From Citrobacter sedlakii NBRC 105722 (GTDB lineage: Bacteria > Pseudomonadota > Gammaproteobacteria > Enterobacterales > Enterobacteriaceae): a stretch of 64,000 bases of DNA. Within the stretch, counting starts at the first letter, position 1. Each line of letters begins with the position of its first letter. Of this stretch, positions 32,555 through 42,204 are shown one piece after another. The notes under the pieces were generated by a model that was not told where the DNA came from, did no database searches, and saw only the letters and a list, made by a program, of their open reading frames with translations. Both the position numbers and the translations under genes were made by a program. The stretch is from assembly GCF_000759835.1 (NCBI RefSeq), contig NZ_BBNB01000001.1:806001-870000 (forward strand). The letters are read 5' to 3'.

Positions 32555-33684
32555 TACGCGCCCTCCCCAAGACCGGCAGCGATAGCATCGCCTATCGCCT
32601 TCAGCGCCTGTTCAGCATCTGCCCCCTGCGCGGTAAAGCGCAGACGGTGTCCTTTTTTCACGCCCAGCGCTACCACTTTCATCAAACTGCGTCCATTAGC
32701 CGGTTTGCCGGTTCCATCAAGATTTGCCACGGTAATTTCACTGCTAAATTGTTTAATCGTATTGACCAGCATGGTCCCCGGACGGGCATGCAGCCCGTGT
32801 TCGTTGCGCACGACAAACTCTGCGCTCAGCAGATCCTCAGTCAACGCCTCATCGCTGGTCAGCAAGGCCAGCACTGTCGCCGCATCCGCGTTCAGCAGTC
32901 GGTCAGCTTTATTGTCGAGCAGCAGATCGCCCAGACGCTTCAGCACGGACACCGGCTGATCGTCAGCCATCGCAACGGTGACCAACAGCGACGCTTTTTC
33001 GCCGCCAACATCGAAGGCCTTCGCCGCACGGCTGACAGCAACGGCGCTACGCAGGTTGCCTTCCGCGCTGTCGCTCAGCCAGACGCCTTGTCCCAGGTTC
33101 ATCGGCAGTTCGTTGATGGCTTTGGCGACAAACGCCGCATCCACGGCGCCCGCTTCTTTCAGCCGCGCTGCGTTCAGCGCCTGGAGCGTAACCAGAGATT
33201 GGGCCGCCACATCAAGCGACAGCGTGTCGTTGTCCAGCTTCAGTTGTTCGCTCTGTTTTTCTCCCATCAGCAGCGCGCGCAGTTCCTCTGCGGTGGTGGC
33301 GGATTTCAGCTGTTCAGCAACGGAATCATCACTAAGGACATGCGTCAGCTGACGCAGCAGTCCGAGGTGTTCGTCGGAGCTGGCGGCGATACCGATTGCC
33401 ACATAGGCAACCTGACCTTCCCCCCAGGTGACGCCCTGCGGAAACTGAAAAACCTGTACGCCGGTTTTCAGCACCTGGTCACGCGTGTCGGTCGTGCCAT
33501 GAGGAATAGCGATCCCGTTGCCGAGAAAGGTAGACGTCTGTTGCTCGCGCGCGAGCATGCCGTCAACATAGCCTTCCGCCACGTTGCCCGCCTGTACTAA
33601 CGCGGCGGCAACCTGGCGGATGGCCTCTTGTTTATCTCCGGCCTGTTCGCCCGGATGAATGTCCTGAACGGATAACTGGAACAT
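32554..33684 (-). CDS. fruB: fructose-specific PTS IIA-FPr fusion protein
   Basis: 376-residue soluble phosphocarrier. The N-terminal IIA domain has the active His62 in [10 protein letters not shown], a central receiver-like linker fills the middle, and the C-terminal FPr (HPr-like) domain has the active His in EHGLHARPG near residue 299. It passes phosphate from enzyme I to FruA. It is the first gene of fruBKA and is preceded by two Cra operators. Confidence 0.97.
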   Translation of the reverse strand: MFQLSVQDIHPGEQAGDKQEAIRQVAAALVQAGNVAEGYVDGMLAREQQTSTFLGNGIAIPHGTTDTRDQVLKTGVQVFQFPQGVTWGEGQVAYVAIGIAASSDEHLGLLRQLTHVLSDDSVAEQLKSATTAEELRALLMGEKQSEQLKLDNDTLSLDVAAQSLVTLQALNAARLKEAGAVDAAFVAKAINELPMNLGQGVWLSDSAEGNLRSAVAVSRAAKAFDVGGEKASLLVTVAMADDQPVSVLKRLGDLLLDNKADRLLNADAATVLALLTSDEALTEDLLSAEFVVRNEHGLHARPGTMLVNTIKQFSSEITVANLDGTGKPANGRSLMKVVALGVKKGHRLRFTAQGADAEQALKAIGDAIAAGLGEGA

Positions 33685-34051
33685 GGTTCTCCTCTCCTGC
33701 TGAATTGAAACGATTCAGCTTACATGAGAAAAAAGGCGCTAACGGGCTTCGTTGAGTGAAACACGACAGCGCTGAAACGTTTCAAGAAGTCTTGCGCTTT
33801 CTGCTTCAGCACGCAAGAAAAGTTGTATTTTTGATCGCAAAATTTAGATGTAATGCACATTTTTCCGCCATCGCTTTTGCCTTGCTGAAGCAAATCGGGT
33901 CGCGTTTCGTTTAAGGTTCAGCAGCGTCAGCACCCGCTTTGCATAATGAAATGCCATTTTGATTTTTCGTGTCGAATTTGATTCAGGCACCTGTTTATTT
34001 TCTGACAAGCGGCGTAAACTCCGCGTCTCGTCACATCACTGATACTGAAAC
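33685..34051 (-). promoter_or_regulatory. fru operon control region with two Cra operators
   Basis: The 367-bp gap between fruB and setB contains two Cra (FruR) sites. TGAAACGATTCA is at 33706-33717 and the perfect palindrome TGAAACGTTTCA at 33773-33784. Cra represses fruBKA until fructose 1-phosphate accumulates; two operators are also known in E. coli. The remainder up to the setB start at 34052 holds no gene and no site I can name. Confidence 0.9.
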
Positions 34052-35233
34052 ATGCATAACAGTCCCGCTGCCGCCGCGCCAAAAACGTTTGACCTGACGT
34101 CTACGGCCTTCCTTATTGTCGCCTTTCTTACCGGCATTGCCGGCGCGCTTCAGACCCCGACGCTGAGCCTTTTTCTCACCGATGAAGTGCATGCGCGACC
34201 GGGTATGGTCGGCTTCTTTTTTACCGGCAGCGCCGTGATCGGCATACTGGTAAGCCAGTTTCTGGCGGGACGTTCAGATAAAAAGGGCGATCGTAAAACG
34301 CTGATTGTTTTTTGCTGCGCGCTGGGGATGCTGGCCTGCGTGTTATTCGCCTGGAACCGCAACTACTTTGTTCTGCTGTTTATCGGGGTGTTCCTGAGCA
34401 GCTTTGGCTCGACAGCCAACCCGCAGATGTTTGCGCTGGCCCGCGAGCACGCCGACCGTACCGGGCGGGAAGCCGTAATGTTCAGCTCGATCCTACGCGC
34501 CCAGGTATCGCTGGCCTGGGTGATTGGTCCGCCGCTGGCCTATGCGCTGGCGATGGGCTTCAGCTTTACGGTAATGTACCTGAGCGCCGCAGTGGCGTTT
34601 GTGGTCTGCGGCGCGATGGTGTGGTTCTTTTTGCCCTCTATGCGTAAAGAGACCACGCTGGCGACCGGCGCGCTGGAAGCGCCGCGCCGCAACCGTCGCG
34701 ATACCCTGCTGCTTTTCGCGATCTGTACGTTGATGTGGGGAACTAACAGCCTGTATATCATTAATATGCCGCTGTTTATTATCAACGAGTTACATCTTCC
34801 GGAGAAGCTGGCTGGCGTGATGATGGGAACCGCTGCCGGGCTGGAAATCCCAACGATGCTGATTGCGGGCTACTTCGCGAAACGTCTGGGTAAACGGTTA
34901 CTGATGTGCATCGCCGTCGCGGCGGGCCTCTGCTTTTATGCGGGAATGTTGGTCGCCCACTCCCCGGCGGTGTTGTTGGGTCTGCAATTGCTGAACGCTA
35001 TCTATATCGGCATTCTTGGCGGTATCGGCATGCTCTATTTTCAGGATCTGATGCCGGGCCAGGCGGGTTCCGCCACCACCTTATATACCAACACCATTCG
35101 CGTGGGCTGGATCATCGCCGGTTCGCTGGCGGGCATTGCCGCGGAGATCTGGAATTACCACGCGGTGTTCTGGTTTGCGCTGGTGATGATTATTGCCACC
35201 ATGGCCTGTCTGGCACGAATCAAAGACGTTTAA
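34052..35233 (+). CDS. setB: sugar efflux transporter SetB
   Basis: 393-residue MFS protein of the SET family with twelve hydrophobic segments, the same length as E. coli SetB. It exports glucosides and lactose-type sugars in vitro; the physiological role is uncertain. The MFS loop is visible as [11 protein letters not shown] near residue 75. It stands alone, divergent from fruB, and its end is 4 bp into the end of yeiW on the other strand. Confidence 0.93.
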   Translation: MHNSPAAAAPKTFDLTSTAFLIVAFLTGIAGALQTPTLSLFLTDEVHARPGMVGFFFTGSAVIGILVSQFLAGRSDKKGDRKTLIVFCCALGMLACVLFAWNRNYFVLLFIGVFLSSFGSTANPQMFALAREHADRTGREAVMFSSILRAQVSLAWVIGPPLAYALAMGFSFTVMYLSAAVAFVVCGAMVWFFLPSMRKETTLATGALEAPRRNRRDTLLLFAICTLMWGTNSLYIINMPLFIINELHLPEKLAGVMMGTAAGLEIPTMLIAGYFAKRLGKRLLMCIAVAAGLCFYAGMLVAHSPAVLLGLQLLNAIYIGILGGIGMLYFQDLMPGQAGSATTLYTNTIRVGWIIAGSLAGIAAEIWNYHAVFWFALVMIIATMACLARIKDV

Positions 35234-35484
35234 GGCGCGGTCATCGCTTCCAGTTCGATGAGGTACGTCATCGCCTGTTCGCGGCTGCGTCCGCACATTT
35301 CGGCGTCCGGTTGCAGTCCGGCACAAACTTTAGGACGCTGCGGCGAACCAAAAATTTTGCAGCGCAGGCGCGCGTCCAACTGGACGCACGGCGTATTGGC
35401 GGGCTTGCCGTTGGGCATGCCGGGGATGGGGCTGGAAATCGAGGGGGCGGTGCAACACGCCCCGCAATCCGGACGGCATTCCAT
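35230..35484 (-). CDS. yeiW: cysteine-cluster protein YeiW (YkgJ family)
   Basis: 84-residue protein of the YkgJ/UPF0153 family with a dense cysteine pattern CRPDCGACC at residues 3-11 and two later cysteines in CKIF and VCAGL. The pattern suggests a Zn or Fe-S cluster. The ATG at 35484 gives the length of E. coli YeiW; the frame is open 54 codons further upstream, but that part overlaps nothing conserved. It is convergent with setB (4-bp overlap). Function unknown. Confidence 0.88.
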   Translation of the reverse strand: MECRPDCGACCTAPSISSPIPGMPNGKPANTPCVQLDARLRCKIFGSPQRPKVCAGLQPDAEMCGRSREQAMTYLIELEAMTAP

Positions 35485-35623
35485 AACGGGCTCTCTTTTT
35501 TTGACGTCCGGACAGTACCACCTTTTGTACACCAGTAAAAGTGCGAATTCCGCTTGCCTGAAAGCCCCGGCGCGAGTAGTTTGACGCGATAATTTAGCTA
35601 ATCTCCACAACAGGATCTTTTCG

Positions 35624-36196
35624 ATGCCAAGAGCGAACGAAATCAAAAAAGGTATGGTACTGAACTACAACGGCAAGTTGCTGATTGTGAAAGATATCGA
35701 TATTCAGTCTCCTACCGCCCGCGGCGCGGCGACGCTGTATAAAATGCGTTTCTCCGACGTCCGTACCGGTCTGAAAGTTGAAGAGCGCTTTAAGGGCGAT
35801 GATATCGTTGATACCGTGACCCTGAACCGCCGTGGCGTCGATTTCTCTTATATCGACGGCAATGAATATGTCTTCATGGATAAAGAAGACTATACGCCTT
35901 ATACCTTTACCCAGGATCAAATCGAAGAGGAATTGCAGTTTATTCCTGAAGGCGGCATGCCGGACATGCAGGTCCTGCTCTGGGACGGACAACTGTTGGC
36001 GCTTGAATTGCCGCAGACCGTGGATCTGGAGATCGTGGAAACCGCGCCAGGAATTAAAGGCGCCTCTGCCAGCGCACGTAACAAACCTGCGACCCTGAGT
36101 ACCGGTCTGGTGATTCTGGTACCGGAATACCTGAGCGCCGGAGAGAAAATCCGCATTCATATCGAAGAACGTCGCTATATGGGACGCGCGGATTAA
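35624..36196 (+). CDS. yeiP: elongation factor P-like protein YeiP
   Basis: 190-residue paralogue of EF-P with the three beta-barrel domains of the family (about residues 1-65, 66-128 and 129-190). At the tip loop that carries the modified lysine in EF-P it reads SPTARGAAT, with an arginine at position 33. This residue separates YeiP from EpmA-modified EF-P. It is expected to bind the ribosome near the E site, but its specific role is not settled. Intact and transcribed alone. Confidence 0.95.
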   Translation: MPRANEIKKGMVLNYNGKLLIVKDIDIQSPTARGAATLYKMRFSDVRTGLKVEERFKGDDIVDTVTLNRRGVDFSYIDGNEYVFMDKEDYTPYTFTQDQIEEELQFIPEGGMPDMQVLLWDGQLLALELPQTVDLEIVETAPGIKGASASARNKPATLSTGLVILVPEYLSAGEKIRIHIEERRYMGRAD

Positions 36197-36209
36197 CAGA
36201 AGAGGTAGC

Positions 36210-36291
36210 CGGATGGCGGTGTAAACCTTTTATCCGGCCAGTGCTCTCTTCGCTGTAGGCCTGATGAGCGCAGCGCCATCAGGCCTCTTTA
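36210..36291. repeat. REP/BIME pair between yeiP and uxuA
   Basis: GCCGGATGGCGGTGTAAACC...TATCCGGCCAG at 36210-36243 is a standard REP unit. A second hairpin, TAGGCCTGATGAGC/GCCATCAGGCCT, follows at 36256-36288 with a short T run. They separate two convergent genes and probably stop transcription or protect 3' ends. Confidence 0.8.
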
Positions 36292-36307
36292 CGTCAATAA
36301 CGCGTCA

Positions 36308-37498
36308 TTACAGCAGATCGCGGAACTGAGTCTGTTTCAACGCCAGTTCAACGCCGCGCACTTCCGCTAGCCCTTTCAGACGGCCAATCGCCGAGTACCC
36401 TGGATTGGTTTTCTTATGCAGATCGTCCAGCATCTGATGCCCGTGATCGGGACGCATTGGAATGGGGCGGAGATCTCCCGCCTGTTTACGACGCTGCTCT
36501 TCACGCAAAATAGCCGTCACCACGGCAACCATGTCGACATCGCCCTGCAGGTGCGCGCCTTCGTGGAAGGTTTTCGGATTGTCTTCACGGCAGGTGGAGC
36601 GCAGATGCGTAAAGTGAATACGATCGCCAAAGGTTTCGATCATTTTCACCAGGTCGTTGTCCGCGCGCACGCCGTAAGATCCTGTACACATGGTGAAGCC
36701 GTTGTGAATGCTGTCCACCGTCTCCTTCAGCCATTGCATGTCCTCAATGGTCGAGACGATGCGCGGTAAACCGAGGATCGGGCGCGGCGGATCGTCCGGA
36801 TGAACGGCAAGACGGACGCCCACTTCTTCAGCCACCGGCACAATCGCGCGCAGAAATACGGCCATATTCTCACGCAAATCGTCTTTGCTGATGCCGTCAT
36901 ACTCCGCCAGGCGCGCGCGGAACTGATCGAGAGTATAACCCTCCTCCGCGCCCGGCAGGCCGGCGATAATATTACGGGTCAGCTTTTCGATATCCGCCGC
37001 GCTCATGGCGTTGAAATACGCCTGCGCCTGACGCTGTTCTTCATCGGTATAATCCGCTTCAGCACCTGCACGCTTCAGAATGTGCAGCTCAAAAGCAGCA
37101 AAGGCGATCTGATCAAAACGCAGCGCTTTTGAACCGTCCGGCAGCGTGTATTCCAGATCGGTACGCGTCCAGTCGAGGATCGGCATAAAGTTGTAGCAGA
37201 CGGTATCGATACCGCAGGTAGCCAGATTGCGGATGCTCTGCTGGTAGTTAGCAATCCAGGTCTGATACTGACCGGAACGGGTTTTGATATCTTCATGCAC
37301 CGGAATGCTTTCGACCACGGACCAGGTAAGCCCTTTCTCCGCCAGAACCGCCTGACGCTTTTTGATCTCTTCGACCGGCCACACTTCACCGTTTGGAATG
37401 TGGTGCAATGCCGTCACAACGCCCGTTGCGCCCGCCTGACGCACATCATCAAGCGATACCGGATCGTTTGGTCCGTACCAACGCCAGGTTTGTTCCAT
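36308..37498 (-). CDS. uxuA: mannonate dehydratase UxuA
   Basis: 396-residue TIM-barrel metal enzyme that dehydrates D-mannonate to 2-keto-3-deoxygluconate in glucuronate breakdown. The N-terminal [16 protein letters not shown] and the late HLRSTCRED and PDHGHQML blocks are typical. It is divergent from yeiQ, a fructuronate reductase-like gene, so the two catalyse consecutive steps. E. coli lacks uxuA at this position; there it lies in uxuAB elsewhere. Confidence 0.95.
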   Translation of the reverse strand: MEQTWRWYGPNDPVSLDDVRQAGATGVVTALHHIPNGEVWPVEEIKKRQAVLAEKGLTWSVVESIPVHEDIKTRSGQYQTWIANYQQSIRNLATCGIDTVCYNFMPILDWTRTDLEYTLPDGSKALRFDQIAFAAFELHILKRAGAEADYTDEEQRQAQAYFNAMSAADIEKLTRNIIAGLPGAEEGYTLDQFRARLAEYDGISKDDLRENMAVFLRAIVPVAEEVGVRLAVHPDDPPRPILGLPRIVSTIEDMQWLKETVDSIHNGFTMCTGSYGVRADNDLVKMIETFGDRIHFTHLRSTCREDNPKTFHEGAHLQGDVDMVAVVTAILREEQRRKQAGDLRPIPMRPDHGHQMLDDLHKKTNPGYSAIGRLKGLAEVRGVELALKQTQFRDLL

Positions 37499-37701
37499 TG
37501 TTCACCTCACAAGTTGTTATACCAAAATAGGGTCATTGAATGACGACTACCATACAGGCTTCTCATCCCCGATCAATCAGGGCCGTATCATTGATTGATC
37601 CAGCTCACATTCCCTGGAATAATTCGGCTTACCAATTCAATTTGTTGTCATATAACTTTACACTGAGCCTGTTAATTTATCGTTAATCAGGTGTATAAAA
37701 A
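37499..37701. promoter_or_regulatory. uxuA / yeiQ divergent control region
   Basis: TTGTTATACCAA at 37514-37525 matches 11 of 12 positions of the ExuR/UxuR core TTGGTATACCAA. GATCAATCA (37571-37579) and TGATTGATC (37592-37600) form a perfect inverted repeat with a 12-bp spacer. A CRP-like site with an intact TCACA half lies at 37594-37609. This suggests hexuronate-regulator and CRP control of both genes. Confidence 0.65.
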
Positions 37702-39168
37702 ATGACTACTATTGCCTCAGCCATCCTGCCCGATAGCGTCCGGACGCCGCAGTATGACCGCAGCCGACTCGCCTCGCGTATCGTCCATTTCGGTTTCGGC
37801 GCGTTTCATCGCGCCCATCAGGCGCTACTTACCGACCGGGTACTGAATGCGCAAGGCGGCGACTGGGGCATTTGTGAGATCAGCTTGTTCAGCGGCGACA
37901 GGCTGATGAGTCAGCTCCGCGCTCAGGATCATTTATATACCGTGCTGGAGAAAGGCGCGAACGGCAACCAGGCGATCGTTATCGGCGCTGTCCATGAATG
38001 TCTGAACGCAAAGCTCGACTCGCTGACCGCGATTATTGAAAAATTTTGCGAGCCGCAGGTGGCGATTGTCTCGCTGACTATCACTGAGAAAGGCTACTGC
38101 ATTGACCCCGCTACCGGCACGCTCGATCTGACCCATCCCCGTATCCGGCACGACATTGACTCACCGGGTGAGCCGCATTCCGCGCCGGGCATTCTGGTCG
38201 AAGCGTTGTCCCGCCGTCGGGAGCGGGGGCTACTCCCTTTTACCGTACTGTCCTGCGATAACATTCCTGACAACGGTCATGTGGTAAAAAACGCGGTGCT
38301 GGGAATGGCCGAAAAGCGCGATCCGGCGCTGGCAATGTGGATCCGCGAGCATGTCAGCTTTCCCGGGACGATGGTTGACCGGATTGTCCCCGCCGCCACA
38401 GACGAAACGCTGGATGAAATCTCCCGGGCGCTGGGCGTTGCCGACCCGTGCGGCATCAGCTGCGAGCCGTTTATCCAGTGGGTCATTGAAGATCGCTTCG
38501 TCGCCGGGCGCCCGGCATGGGAAACCGCGGGCGTTCAGTTGGTCACCGATGTCCGGCCCTGGGAAGAGATGAAGCTGCGAATGCTGAACGGCAGCCACTC
38601 ATTCCTCGCGTATCTGGGTTACCTGTCCGGATTTCAGCATATCAGCGAATGTATGCAGGACGAGGCCTTCCGTGAAGCCGCGTATCAACTGATGATGCGC
38701 GAACAGGCGCCCACGCTGAGCATTACCGATGTCGATCTGCAGCGCTATGCCGGAAGCCTGATCGCCCGTTTCGCCAATCCGGCGCTGAAGCACAAAACCT
38801 GGCAAATCGCGATGGACGGCAGTCAAAAACTGCCGCAACGCATGCTGGCGGGGGTTCGAATTCACCTTGAACGCGGCAGCGCATGGCCGCTGCTGGCGCT
38901 GGGCATCGCGGGTTGGATGCGCTATGTGTGCGGCGTTGACGACGCGGGCGCGCCAATTGACGTTCGCGATCCGCTGAGCGACAAAATTCGTCTGCTCGTC
39001 GCCAACGTGGGTGAAAACGAGAAGGTGGCAAACCTGCTCACTTTACAGGAAGTTTTTGGTAGCGATCTGCCGAAAAACCCTGTTTTTGTGCAGGCTATTG
39101 AAACAGCCTGGCAGCATCTTGCCCGGCACGGCGCGCATCAGGCGGTCATCAGTACGTTAAAAATTTAA
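37702..39168 (+). CDS. yeiQ: fructuronate reductase-like mannitol dehydrogenase family protein YeiQ
   Basis: 488-residue NAD-dependent polyol/hexuronate dehydrogenase of the UxuB/MtlD family, same length as E. coli YeiQ. The N-terminal nucleotide fold begins RIVHFGFGAFHRAHQA (residues 28-43). The C-terminal domain has the catalytic-lysine region KLRMLNGSHSFLAYLGYL. Given the divergent uxuA, reduction of D-fructuronate to D-mannonate is the most likely reaction, followed by UxuA. Substrate is inferred. Confidence 0.9.
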   Translation: MTTIASAILPDSVRTPQYDRSRLASRIVHFGFGAFHRAHQALLTDRVLNAQGGDWGICEISLFSGDRLMSQLRAQDHLYTVLEKGANGNQAIVIGAVHECLNAKLDSLTAIIEKFCEPQVAIVSLTITEKGYCIDPATGTLDLTHPRIRHDIDSPGEPHSAPGILVEALSRRRERGLLPFTVLSCDNIPDNGHVVKNAVLGMAEKRDPALAMWIREHVSFPGTMVDRIVPAATDETLDEISRALGVADPCGISCEPFIQWVIEDRFVAGRPAWETAGVQLVTDVRPWEEMKLRMLNGSHSFLAYLGYLSGFQHISECMQDEAFREAAYQLMMREQAPTLSITDVDLQRYAGSLIARFANPALKHKTWQIAMDGSQKLPQRMLAGVRIHLERGSAWPLLALGIAGWMRYVCGVDDAGAPIDVRDPLSDKIRLLVANVGENEKVANLLTLQEVFGSDLPKNPVFVQAIETAWQHLARHGAHQAVISTLKI

Positions 39169-39184
39169 CAATTTCTGCCATTAA

Positions 39185-39211
39185 GGCGAACGAATGCCGC
39201 GTTCGTTCGCC
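39185..39211 (+). terminator. stem-loop after yeiQ
   Basis: GGCGAACGAA and TTCGTTCGCC form a perfect 10-bp stem with a 7-nt loop 17 bp after the yeiQ stop. A T-rich stretch follows only 25 bases later, so termination by this element alone is uncertain. Confidence 0.55.
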
Positions 39212-39284
39212 CCGCCCTTCTCTTTTCCGCTTTTTTTCGCCAGGATTAATGCAAATCGTTACGGCATATCGTTCTGGAGCAGGC

Positions 39285-40271
39285 GTGACCAAAACTAACC
39301 TCATCACTGGTTTTCTGGGAAGCGGAAAAACCACCTCCATCCTTCATCTGTTAGCACACAAAGATCCCGCAGAAAAATGGGCGGTGCTGGTTAATGAGTT
39401 CGGCGAGGTCGGTATCGACGGCGCGCTACTCGCCGACAGCGGCGCATTGCTGAAAGAAATTCCCGGCGGCTGCATGTGTTGCGTTAACGGCTTACCGATG
39501 CAGGTTGGCCTGAATACCCTGCTGCGTCAGGGAAAGCCGGATCGTCTGCTGATTGAACCAACGGGGCTGGGTCATCCAAAACAGATCCTCGACCTGCTTA
39601 CCGCGCCGGTATACGAGCCGTGGATCGACTTACGCGCCACCTTATGTCTTCTCGACCCACGCCTGCTACTGGATGAAAAAACCGTTGCCAATGAGAATTT
39701 CCGCGACCAGTTGGCCGCAGCGGATATCGTGGTGGCGAATAAAAGCGATCGTGCAAGCGCAGAGAGCACGCGCGCGCTGAACGCCTGGTGGCGGCAAAAT
39801 GGCGACAATCGCCAGCTCGTTCACGCCGATCACGGACAAATTGACGCTCAGTTGCTGGATTTACCCCGCCTTAACCTGAAAGCGCTCCCCGCCAGCGAAG
39901 CGCACTCGCACAGCCATCCGGAAAAAAGAGGGCTCGCGGCGCTGAGTCTGCCCGCCCAGCAGCGGTGGCGACGCAGCCTCAGCAGTGGACAGGGACACCA
40001 GGCCTGCGGCTGGATTTTCGATGCCGATACCGTTTTCGACACCATTGGCCTGCTGGAATGGGCGCGGCTGGCGCCGGTTGGACGGGTGAAAGGGGTGATG
40101 CGCATCCCGGAAGGGCTGGTGCGTATTAATCGCCAGGGTGACGATCTGCATATTGAAACGCAAAACGTTGCCCCGCCGGATAGCCGCATTGAGCTGATTT
40201 CCAGTCGTGATGCCGACTGGAATGCGCTGCAGTCCGCATTGTTGAAGCTTCGTTTAGCTGACCACGCGTAA
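39285..40271 (+). CDS. yeiR: zinc-binding COG0523 GTPase YeiR
   Basis: 328-residue CobW/COG0523 P-loop GTPase. Walker A GFLGSGKTT is at residues 9-17, the metal motif GGCMCC at 61-66 and the guanine motif ANKSD near 157. A histidine-containing segment AHSHSH near 205 and the CobW C-terminal domain follow. E. coli YeiR binds zinc and responds to metal stress. The GTG at 39285, 7 nt after GGAG, gives the E. coli length; an in-frame ATG at 39249 would add 12 unconserved residues. Confidence 0.93.
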   Translation: MTKTNLITGFLGSGKTTSILHLLAHKDPAEKWAVLVNEFGEVGIDGALLADSGALLKEIPGGCMCCVNGLPMQVGLNTLLRQGKPDRLLIEPTGLGHPKQILDLLTAPVYEPWIDLRATLCLLDPRLLLDEKTVANENFRDQLAAADIVVANKSDRASAESTRALNAWWRQNGDNRQLVHADHGQIDAQLLDLPRLNLKALPASEAHSHSHPEKRGLAALSLPAQQRWRRSLSSGQGHQACGWIFDADTVFDTIGLLEWARLAPVGRVKGVMRIPEGLVRINRQGDDLHIETQNVAPPDSRIELISSRDADWNALQSALLKLRLADHA

Positions 40272-40309
40272 GGTTGTCTGCCGCCAATAAACAGCGAAAA
40301 GATGTCACT

Positions 40310-41023
40310 ATGAAAACCCGGTTGTCCCTGATACTTCTGCTGAACGCGGCAGGCCTGGCCTTATTCATGAGCTGGTATCTTCCTGCTCAGCACGGAATCT
40401 GGTCCACCGCCGATTCCAGCATTTTCCACTTCTTTAATCATAAGCTGGTAGAAAGCCGCGCATTTCTGTGGCTGGCCGCGCTCACCAATAACCGCGCGTT
40501 TGACGGTTGTTCGCTGCTGGCGATGGGCTGTCTGATGCTCAGTTTTTGGCTCAAAGAAACCCCTGCGGGTCGCCGTCGCATCGTCATGACAGGTCTGGTG
40601 ATGCTGCTTACCGCCGTGGTTCTCAATCAATTGGGCCAGGCGCTGCTGCCCGTCAAACGCGCCAGCCCAACGCTCAGCTTTGAACACATTTATCGCGTCA
40701 GCGAGCTGCTGCATATTCCGACGAAAGATGCATCGCGCGACAGTTTTCCTGGCGATCACGGCATGATGCTGCTTATTTTCGCCGCCTTTATGCTGCGCTA
40801 TTTCGGCAAAACCGCTGGCGCGATCGGCCTGCTTATTGCGCTGGTTTTTGCTTTTCCGCGCGTGATGATTGGCGCCCACTGGCTGACTGATATCGTCGTT
40901 GGATCATTGACCGTGGTGTTGATTGGGCTGCCCTGGTGCCTGATGACACCATTAAGCGATCGGCTGATTGGACTTTTCGACCATTATCTTCCCGGTCAAA
41001 ACAAACAAGTTTTAAACAAATAA
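40310..41023 (+). CDS. lpxT: lipid A 1-diphosphate synthase LpxT
   Basis: 237-residue inner-membrane PAP2-family phosphotransferase with six hydrophobic segments. It moves a phosphate from undecaprenyl pyrophosphate to the 1-position of lipid A on the periplasmic side. The three PAP2 motifs are KRASP, SFPGDHG and RVMIGAHWLTD. The start at 40310 matches E. coli LpxT; an earlier in-frame ATG at 40274 directly after yeiR lacks a ribosome site. Confidence 0.95.
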   Translation: MKTRLSLILLLNAAGLALFMSWYLPAQHGIWSTADSSIFHFFNHKLVESRAFLWLAALTNNRAFDGCSLLAMGCLMLSFWLKETPAGRRRIVMTGLVMLLTAVVLNQLGQALLPVKRASPTLSFEHIYRVSELLHIPTKDASRDSFPGDHGMMLLIFAAFMLRYFGKTAGAIGLLIALVFAFPRVMIGAHWLTDIVVGSLTVVLIGLPWCLMTPLSDRLIGLFDHYLPGQNKQVLNK

Positions 41024-41437
41024 ATTAAAGTGATTAACATCATCAGGGGGTTTGCTTATCCCTCTGCTGATGTGCAAGGTAAATTTATCTTTATTATTGT
41101 CATTTTCCTGTCACACTATTCCTGTTATGAATGAGTAAGTTGCGTATATTGCCCTCTTTTTGTACTTAATTTAACCAATCCCGTTTATTCACTTTCCCTA
41201 TCACAATTTCTTATAAAAATTCAGATAAAATCGCTCGCAAAGCCTGTTGCATTACGGTAACCTCGGACTCGTTTTGCCTCGCCAGGGAATTATTCTTGCC
41301 GCGAATAAATTTGTGCGTTCTGCCACACTTTTGTGCTTAAAGAATTGTCTCATTGTGCGCTGGTAATTAGTCTCGTCACGTTTGGCATTTTTTATAACGA
41401 TATTTATCGTTAAGGACTTCAAGGGAAAACACACAAA
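41024..41437 (+). other. lpxT-mepS intergenic region
   Basis: 414 bp without a gene. A stem CATCATCAGGGG/CCCTCTGCTGATG lies at 41038-41075 after lpxT, without a T run. Near the other end TAACGAT-ATTT-ATCGTTA (41395-41412) is a perfect 7-bp hairpin ending 3 nt before the AAGGAC/AAGGG region that serves mepS. The middle is AT-rich and should hold the mepS promoter; no reading frame of note. Confidence 0.6.
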
Positions 41438-42007
41438 ATGGTCAAATCTCAACCGTTCTTGAGATATATCTTGCGCGGGATCCCCGCGGTAGCAGTAGCG
41501 GTACTGCTTTCGGCATGTAGTACGCCATCCAACACCGCAAAGAATGTGCATTCTGAGACGCTTGGTGTGAGTCAGGAGACTTCTTCACTGCAAGCTTCTC
41601 AGGATGAATTTGAGAGTATGGTGCGTAACCTCGATGTAAAATCGCGGATTATGGATCAGTATGCCGACTGGAAAGGCGTGCGTTATCGTCTCGGCGGCAC
41701 CTCCAAGAAAGGCATTGATTGTTCCAGTTTTGTACAGCGTACATTCCGGGAACAGTTTGGTTTAGAGCTTCCACGCTCCACCTACGAACAGCAGGAAACC
41801 GGTAAATCGGTGTCACGCAGCAATCTGCGTACCGGCGATCTGGTTCTGTTTCGCGCAGGATCAACAGGTCGTCATGTGGGGATCTACATTGGTAATAACC
41901 AGTTTGTCCATGCATCCACCAGCAGCGGCGTCATCATCTCCAGCATGAACGAGCCGTACTGGAAAAAGCGCTACAACGAAGCGCGTCGGGTTCTTACCCG
42001 CAGTTAA
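41438..42007 (+). CDS. mepS: murein DD-endopeptidase MepS (Spr), outer-membrane lipoprotein
   Basis: 189-residue NlpC/P60 cysteine peptidase that cuts D-Ala-mDAP cross-links to let peptidoglycan grow. A lipobox LLSACS places the lipid-modified cysteine at residue 27. The catalytic triad is Cys95 (GIDCSSF), His146 (GRHVGIY) and His158 (FVHAS). The protein is normally kept low by NlpI-Prc proteolysis. It has its own terminator and a long leader. Confidence 0.97.
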   Translation: MVKSQPFLRYILRGIPAVAVAVLLSACSTPSNTAKNVHSETLGVSQETSSLQASQDEFESMVRNLDVKSRIMDQYADWKGVRYRLGGTSKKGIDCSSFVQRTFREQFGLELPRSTYEQQETGKSVSRSNLRTGDLVLFRAGSTGRHVGIYIGNNQFVHASTSSGVIISSMNEPYWKKRYNEARRVLTRS

Positions 42008-42058
42008 TCGTGAGGTTGCTATCCCTTGGCTATCCTGACGAGACTCCGGAATACATTG

Positions 42059-42087
42059 CAGGCACCGCTTCGGCGGTGCTTTTTTTT
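42059..42087 (+). terminator. mepS terminator
   Basis: GCACCGC-TTCG-GCGGTGC at 42062-42079 with a stable tetraloop, followed by eight T residues, 52 bp after the mepS stop. Confidence 0.95.
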
Positions 42088-42204
42088 GCCCTGTCCCCCG
42101 CCCGTATTGGGGAAAAATATGTCTCGCCGAAGCAATCCAGGCTATAGTCTTGTAATTACGTCATTTTCGCCATCAGCGGCAACCGTAAGGTCAAACCCGG
42201 TATC

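Noticed and set aside
31691-32959. 422-residue plus-strand frame opposite fruK and fruB
   Set aside because: A long open frame forced by GC-rich codons on the other strand; both minus-strand genes are complete and conserved.
36210-36291. Palindromes near yeiP as a novel element
   Set aside because: They fit the common enterobacterial REP/BIME pattern.
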